The notes under the pieces are model-generated. The model was not told where the DNA came from and ran no database searches. It saw only the letters and a list, made by a program, of their open reading frames with translations. A DNA stretch of 64,000 nt, taken from NCBI GenBank assembly GCA_905116865.2, contig CAJHNH020004668.1, positions 698,858 to 762,857 of the forward strand, given 5' to 3'. Position numbers and translations under genes: made by a program. Shown piece by piece: positions 59,063 to 64,000 of the stretch. This DNA is from Candidula unifasciata. Its lineage: Eukaryota > Mollusca > Gastropoda > Stylommatophora > Geomitridae. Every line of letters begins with the position of its first letter. Within the stretch, counting starts at the first letter, position 1.

Positions 59063-59779
59063 AGGAAAAGATGATTGCAATAGATAGGTTAATAAAATAA
59101 GTAAATGGGACAAAAGGAATGAAGACATGATTAGGATTCCTAGGTTAATTTATTTTTTGGATGTAACAGTGAAAATAGAGCAGAGCGAGTTAATATAGCA
59201 GCTTTTTCTCCTTTTTTTGAGGGTGAGTTATTTTCAGTTATACCATTTAGTCTTATAAAAGGATGTTTCTGTTGGGTTGGAGTAAAGATGTATCACATGA
59301 GTGATCCTTACCTTATTTCCTTCTATCTTTCTACTTCTTTCTACAAGTGCCGATCAATACATTGTCTGTTTATTATATTACCTGTAAAGGACTGCAGGCA
59401 TCTCCAGGCTGGTGCACGCCACCTCATTTGTAACTTTGTTGAAAGTTTAACAGGATGTCTGGGATTTGCCCTTTTGGCTTGCCATCCACACTGAGATTGT
59501 GTTATCTCAGGGTGGTGAGACTTAGGTAGCAACCCTGAAGGAGAAAATGGAAGGACAGAAGAGCTTTCTTTTGATCAAGCACTAAAGTAAAACATCCCTA
59601 AGGATTGTATTGTAGAGCTATCGTTTCTCTTTCCAAAAGAAATAAAGACAGTAAGTCCTTTAATATTAGGAGTGCTAACAGTAGATTACGAAAAAAGCAA
59701 AAAGAAACTTGAGAAGAACACAAGTATATTAATTTCAAGGATGAAAAGTCACTGATGGGGTGTGTTAAAATAGAATTCT

Positions 59780-60018
59780 TGTGTAGATTCAGACCAACAG
59801 TCATGTAGTAAGAGCTGACTAATTAGGGGCTTCCTTCGAAATCAGAGTGCATCTGTCCTAGAGGCAAGGAACCAACAGTCTGCATACAGATACGTCAGAT
59901 CTGACAAAAATTGGATGGGCACACAACACTCAGCTTCTGAAACAAGATAAGTCCAGAGGTGGACGAACAACCAGAATTCTCCACTGGAGTTTACAGCTGG
60001 TGAACGTGAAGAAGAAGA
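59780..60018 (+). mobile_element. SINE family A, head rearranged
   Basis: GTAGTAAGAGCTGACTAATT onward with an intact body and GAAGAAGAAG tail. AGAATTC occurs on both sides as a possible short duplication. Confidence 0.72.
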
Positions 60019-60099
60019 ATTCAAAAGCTCCAGGATGAGTCACTTTGCCAGAGAGACCCCGACACTCCAAATGAAAACCCAGAGGAAATGCAAACTTGA

Positions 60100-60310
60100 C
60101 CTCTGTGTAAGTTCCAGGACCCCATTTTGGGAAAGGGGGGCTAGGGGGGAGGGTAAACAGGAACAGACCCACAGCCCCCTAACAAGCATGTCATAAAAGG
60201 CAACCAGTTAAGGAATTGCTGAAATTGGATGTGATGGGCAAAAAGGTGTACATATCACAGCTTATCTGTAAACCACAACACAACGTGCCACTGCCCTTAT
60301 AAAGGTGGTT
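60100..60310 (+). mobile_element. SINE family B, full copy
   Basis: Head GTAAGTTCCAGGACCCC, GACCCACAGCCCCCTAACAA, GCATGTCATAAAAGGCAACC, then the body CATATCACAGCTTATCTG and CCCTTATAAAGGTGG. No GAA tail in this copy. Confidence 0.68.
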
Positions 60311-60564
60311 GCAGAACAAACAAACAAACTTTATTTTCAAAGGGTTACAAATTGGGCACGCAGGCCCATCTGACATTCGGCCAAGAAGAATAAGCATATC
60401 TGTACATTCAATGTTCATTCCATTTAAAATATATATATATACATACAAACAATAACTGTGGCATTGGTGGCAGGAAGCTGGAAAATGGTTTGTCTCAGGA
60501 ATGTCAAGTGCTCAGAAGCCAACATGGAAGAATTTGTTTAAAAAAGCAGCACAACACGATCATC

Positions 60565-61060
60565 AAGGCTTTTTTCTAGAAAAATAAATAGGTGCCGGTA
60601 CTGCGTACCATCAGAAAAAGCCCTATTCATATAGATGTATACAGGGCTGTCTTCCAGAAAAAAAAAAGGTGCTGGTACTCATCATCATCATCGTCCTGTA
60701 GCACTGAGTGTCGTTGGGTCACCATTTGCTGCTGACTGTCTGATCAGCTCCCTTCACCTGTGACGGTCAGATGTGATGGACTTCATGGTAGTATGACTAA
60801 GGCTTGTTCAGTCAGTCCAATTCTGTATCCAGGTCTTTCTTGGCCTGCCACTTCCCCCTCTACTGAGCCCAGTAGAATTGTTTTTTAGAGGCCGTAAGAT
60901 CTTATAAAATGTCCATATTATTGCACTTTCCACCTTTTCACTGTAGTTACAGAGGTTTATAGTTAACAGTGCGCTGGGTAATTATACCATTAAAAAAAGC
61001 CCCATTTATACAGATATATACAGGGTTATCTTCGAGAAAAGTGCTAGTATTGTTTACTGT
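60565..61060. repeat. Unclassified repeat E pieces and a LINE-like patch
   Basis: AGGTGCCGGTACTGCGTACC and GTATACAGGGCTGTCTTCCAG recur in part at 61010-61060. Between them CATCATCATCGTCCTGTAGC and CTTTCTTGGCCTGCCACTTC look like the reverse of a LINE 3' end, but the frame is too broken to prove it. Confidence 0.4.
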
Positions 61061-61104
61061 TGTGCACCGGCAGAGAAAAGACCTGATAAGCATAATAAAA
61101 ACCC

Positions 61105-61341
61105 TCAGACAGCTGTCCCATTCAGTTCTGTGCAGGTTTGCGATGATAAACTCCAATCCTCCAGACTGTCAACCGACTTGATTAGTTTCTCACGTTCAAC
61201 ATTGTGGCTGGAAATGTGAGGTGAGGAAACATTTTGATAGTTCTTTTCCAAACATGGCAGGGAATGGAGCTGCTGGCTAGGGGGCAAACCAATCAGTGAA
61301 TCTGAATTTGATTCCACTTGTTCGTAATAAATTAAAGGTAC
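61105..61341 (-). CDS. Last exon of the unrecognised gene
   Basis: Acceptor CTTTCCAG, then 78 codons and TGA. The visible part has no repeats, membrane span or motif. It ends SLSSQTCTELNGTAV. Confidence 0.52.
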   Translation of the reverse strand, partial: VPLIYYEQVESNSDSLIGLPPSQQLHSLPCLEKNYQNVSSPHISSHNVEREKLIKSVDSLEDWSLSSQTCTELNGTAV

Positions 61342-61953
61342 CTGGAAAGAAAGAAAAATAATATTAAAAAACCGATAAATTAATAATTAACTGTGACCAT
61401 TAGAGGATAAAGTAAAGAAAATGAAGAGGATGAATTACCACACCGATAAAATAATAATTAGGTCAAAGAGTTAAATATCTAAAGGAACTGATCATATGAC
61501 ATAACAAGGACAGAACACAGACATGATCTAAACCTAGCTGATTGTGTGCGATTGCAAACCATGAATGCTTATGCTTATGAACGTGGGACTTGAAATTGTT
61601 TTTAAAAAAACAAAACATTTACAGACATACCTCAGGCACCTTTGAAATTAAGGACTCATGTGCTGTGTTAGCCAACAAATGATCATTGCATCTCTCCTCC
61701 TCCTCCTTGTCCTCTGTATCAGAAGACTCCATTTCATTCACAACCGTATGGCCTTGCCTTGTGTCATCATCACCCAGAAGTTTACGTTCATCAGTCAAGG
61801 GGGAAGGAAGAGGGGACAGGGAGCTTGGCTGGATTGTGTACCTGAAATATGAAGATTCGTCAAGATTTATGAATATATTTAAGATGTGAGTTCGCTTCTC
61901 TGAGAAATCAATTTACCTCTGTAAGAATTCAGCTGTCTTCTCCACCCTAAATG
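61105..61953 (-). CDS. 3' exons of an unrecognised acidic, serine-rich protein
   Basis: Exons 61631-61841 and 61105-61341 join in phase: the first ends LISKVPE with donor GAG/GTATGT, and the second opens after TTTCCAG with VPLIYYEQVESNSDSL and ends CTELNGTAV and TGA. A third, smaller exon at about 61917-61953 (FRVEKTAEFLQ) has a GT donor in the needed phase, but its acceptor is weak. The visible chain of about 160 residues is rich in Ser, Asp and Glu, with SSDTEDKEEEE as an acidic patch. I see no domain I recognise. The 5' exons lie at higher coordinates, perhaps beyond the window. Confidence 0.5.
61631..61841 (-). CDS. Penultimate exon of the unrecognised gene
   Basis: Acceptor ATTTCAG, 211 nt open, donor GTATGT. 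It contains YTIQPSSLSPLPSPLTDE and the acidic run ESSDTEDKEEEE, which suggests a disordered region. Confidence 0.52.
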
Positions 61954-62144
61954 CTAAGTACGTAGTAAAAGACCTTTTTAAACCATGGAGTGTATTTGGT
62001 ATCTAGTTCTAGCCTTCTTTTTTTCAAACCAATCAACAAGTTTTCAGTTAATGTAAAATTTCATGGAGCATTGGAGATGGACTCTGAGTCTAATAATATT
62101 TCGGTAAATCAACAGACGCAATCATTTTGATAATAAATTAATCA

Positions 62145-62228
62145 GTCAATCAATAAACCAATCAATAAATAAATCAACTAGTAAATCAATCAACTAGTAA
62201 ATCAATCAACTAGTAAATCAATCAATCA
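62145..62228. repeat. Short AATCAATCAACTAGT tandem repeat
   Basis: Degenerate AATCAATAAAT units followed by three near-identical 17-bp units containing AATCAATCAACTAGTAA. Confidence 0.75.
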
Positions 62229-62239
62229 GTTCATCATCA

Positions 62240-62705
62240 GTCATCTTAATGTGACCTTCCAGGTGTTCAGCTCTTGGTCCTCGGTATTTAGAATCAGTTC
62301 CACTGATGATATTCCTCCATGCCTTCCCGTCAACTATCAAGTATCATCCCTCTTGGTCTGCCTCTGTCTCTTCTACCCCTTATTTTTCCAGTCGTCACGG
62401 TGTTCTCTAATGCATCTCTTCTCATCACATGACTGAAAAATCATTGACTGCAACTTTCTGATACTTGTATACAGTTTTCTAATTTCATTAGTCATTTCCA
62501 GACAGTAGTTGTGAGTTACTTTGGCTGTCCACAGTATTCACGTTATGCATCTGAGAAACCAGATCTCCACAGCCTCCAAAGAAACCAGATCTCCACAGCC
62601 TCCAAAGAAACCAGATCTCCACAGCCTCCAAGTTCTTCCTCATTTATTTATCCACATTCTGAGATTTACAGCCATACAGCAGCACCGGTTCAATATAACT
62701 TAGTA
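62240..62705 (-). mobile_element. LINE RT C-terminal fragment, 3' side of a split copy
   Basis: The minus strand reads ILSYIEPVLLYGCKSQNVDK, the standard E/KPVLLYG LINE motif, and continues broken to 62240. It is separated from its N-terminal side (63795-63890) by a minisatellite. Confidence 0.65.
62553..62632. repeat. 26-bp tandem repeat, 3 copies
   Basis: GAAACCAGATCTCCACAGCC recurs every 26 bp inside the LINE fragment. Confidence 0.9.
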
Positions 62706-63797
62706 TTTTTTCATATGTTTAATGAGAGAGACCTGTGTCATCAAATATTTTTTCATATGTTTAATGGGAGAGACCTATGTCATCAAATATTTTTTCATAT
62801 GTTTAATGGGAGAGACCTATGTCATCAAATATTTTTTCATATGTTTAATGGGAGAGACCTGTGTTATCAAATATTTTTTCACATGTTTAATGGGAGAGAC
62901 CTGTGTTATCAAATATTTTTTCACATGTTTAATGGGAGAGACCTGTGTCATCAAATATTTTTTCATATGTTTAATGGGAGAGACCTGTGTCATCAAATAT
63001 TTTTTTAAATGTTTAATGGGAGAGACCTGTGTCATCAAATATTTTTTTACATGTTTAATGGGAGAGACCTGTGTCATCAAATATTTTTTTAAATGTTTAA
63101 TGGGAGAGACCTGTGTCATCAAATATTTTTTCATATGTTTAATGGGAGAGACCTGTGTCATCAAATATTTTTTCAAATGTTTAATGTGAGAGACTTGTAT
63201 CATCAGATATAGTTTCATATGTTTAATGGGAGAGACCTGTGTCATCAAATATTTTTTCATATGTTTAATGGGAGAAACCTGTGTTATCAAATATTTTTTG
63301 ATATGTTTAATGGGAGAGATCTGTGTTATTAAATATTTTTCCAAATTTTTAATGGAAGAGACCTGTGTTATCAAATATTTTTTCATATGTTTAATTGGAG
63401 AGACCTGTGTTATCGAATATTTTTCCAAATTTTTAATGGAAGAGACCTGTGTCATCAAATATTTTTTCATATGTTTAATGGGAGAGACCTGTGTCATCAA
63501 ATATTTTTTCATTTGTTTAATGGGAGAGACCTGTGTCATCAAATATTTTTTCAAATGTTTAATGTGAGAGACTTGTATCATCAGATATAGTTTCATATGT
63601 TTAATGGCAGAGACCTGTGTCATCAAATATTTTTTCATATGTTTAATGGGAGAGACCTGTGTTATCAAATATTTTTTGATATGTTTAATGGGAGAGACCT
63701 GTGTTATTAAATATTTTTCAAAATTTTTAATGGGAGAGACCTGTGTTATCAAATATTATTTCAAATGTTTAATGTGAGAGACCTGTGTTATCAAATA
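62703..63797. repeat. 42-bp minisatellite, about 26 copies, inside a LINE
   Basis: A 42-bp unit with CATATGTTTAATGGGAGAGA and CCTGTGTCATCAAATATT repeats from 62703 to 63797, with recurring variant blocks that show higher-order duplication. The period is a multiple of three and lacks stops in some frames, so a 311-codon minus-strand frame arises. It is not the LINE frame and not a gene. Confidence 0.95.
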
Positions 63798-63890
63798 TTT
63801 GCCATCTTTTGAAATGCCACCTTAGCCTACAATATTCTGCTCTCAATCTCTGTTGCACATCTTCAGTCAGATGTTAAAATTGTTCAAAAA
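63795..63890 (-). mobile_element. LINE RT fragment, N-terminal side of a split copy
   Basis: Minus strand reads EDVQQRLRAEYCRLRWHFKR and WQIFDNTGLS, which in related LINEs runs directly into the ILSYIEPVLLYG segment now found at 62640-62705. Confidence 0.6.
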
Positions 63891-64000
63891 TATTTGAATA
63901 TTTTGACCTGTTTAATTAAGAATCTTGCCTTCAATCGATAAGACAAAAAAAAATTAACCAATAAACTTATCGATTAGAAAAAAATTACCTATTCAATCAA

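Noticed and set aside
62703..63797. CRISPR-like array or a 311-residue repeat protein
   Set aside because: The repeats are contiguous with no spacers, sit inside a LINE in a eukaryotic genome, and the frame exists only because the unit is 42 bp and stop-free.

Overview
The window looks like nuclear DNA of an invertebrate animal. Exons are short, introns are long, and splice sites are GT-AG. Dispersed SINEs, decayed non-LTR retrotransposons (LINEs), DNA transposons and satellites fill most of the sequence. I infer a mollusc, probably a gastropod, from the kind and density of repeats and from the gene structures. That is an inference, because no diagnostic species marker is present. The window contains no operons and no RNA genes that I would call functional.

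Four protein genes can be reconstructed by joining exons with matching phases. (1) Positions 234-20768, minus strand: nine exons encode a complete 430-residue class V, PLP-dependent aminotransferase-fold protein of the isopenicillin N epimerase-like (CefD-like) group. (2) Positions 23247-36058, plus strand: eight exons encode a complete 446-residue beta-tubulin with an EGEF axonemal-type tail. Its start lies about 2.5 kb from the start of gene 1, in a divergent arrangement. (3) Positions 38784-46219, minus strand: four exons encode a complete 116-residue TMEM141 homologue that converges on the tubulin gene. (4) Positions 61105-61953, minus strand: the last two, possibly three, exons of an unrecognised acidic, serine-rich protein whose 5' part lies upstream.

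The rest is mobile or repetitive. A 1.5 kb piggyBac deletion derivative with TTAA ends sits between the convergent tubulin and TMEM141 3' ends. Three copies of one inverted-repeat MITE family (two with perfect 8-bp target duplications) lie in introns. A 545-bp hAT-like element with an 8-bp duplication lies in aminotransferase intron 6. A very abundant SINE ends in (GAA)n and occurs in about 18 copies, several with 12-13 bp target duplications; a second SINE shares its head but has a different body. A further tRNA-headed SINE family is present. Pieces of several LINE families are scattered throughout, the best being a 2.5 kb copy at 50427-52905 with endonuclease and partial reverse transcriptase.

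Tandem repeats are prominent: 30-, 82-, 21- and 28-bp arrays in aminotransferase introns, about 1 kb of (ATAC)n at 56 kb, and a 42-bp minisatellite at 62.7-63.8 kb that has grown inside a LINE reading frame. Several satellites start exactly at, or inside, transposon sequence. I found no evidence for a new multi-gene system. The most informative novelties are the modular SINEs, the unclassified MITE family, and the satellites seeded from mobile elements.
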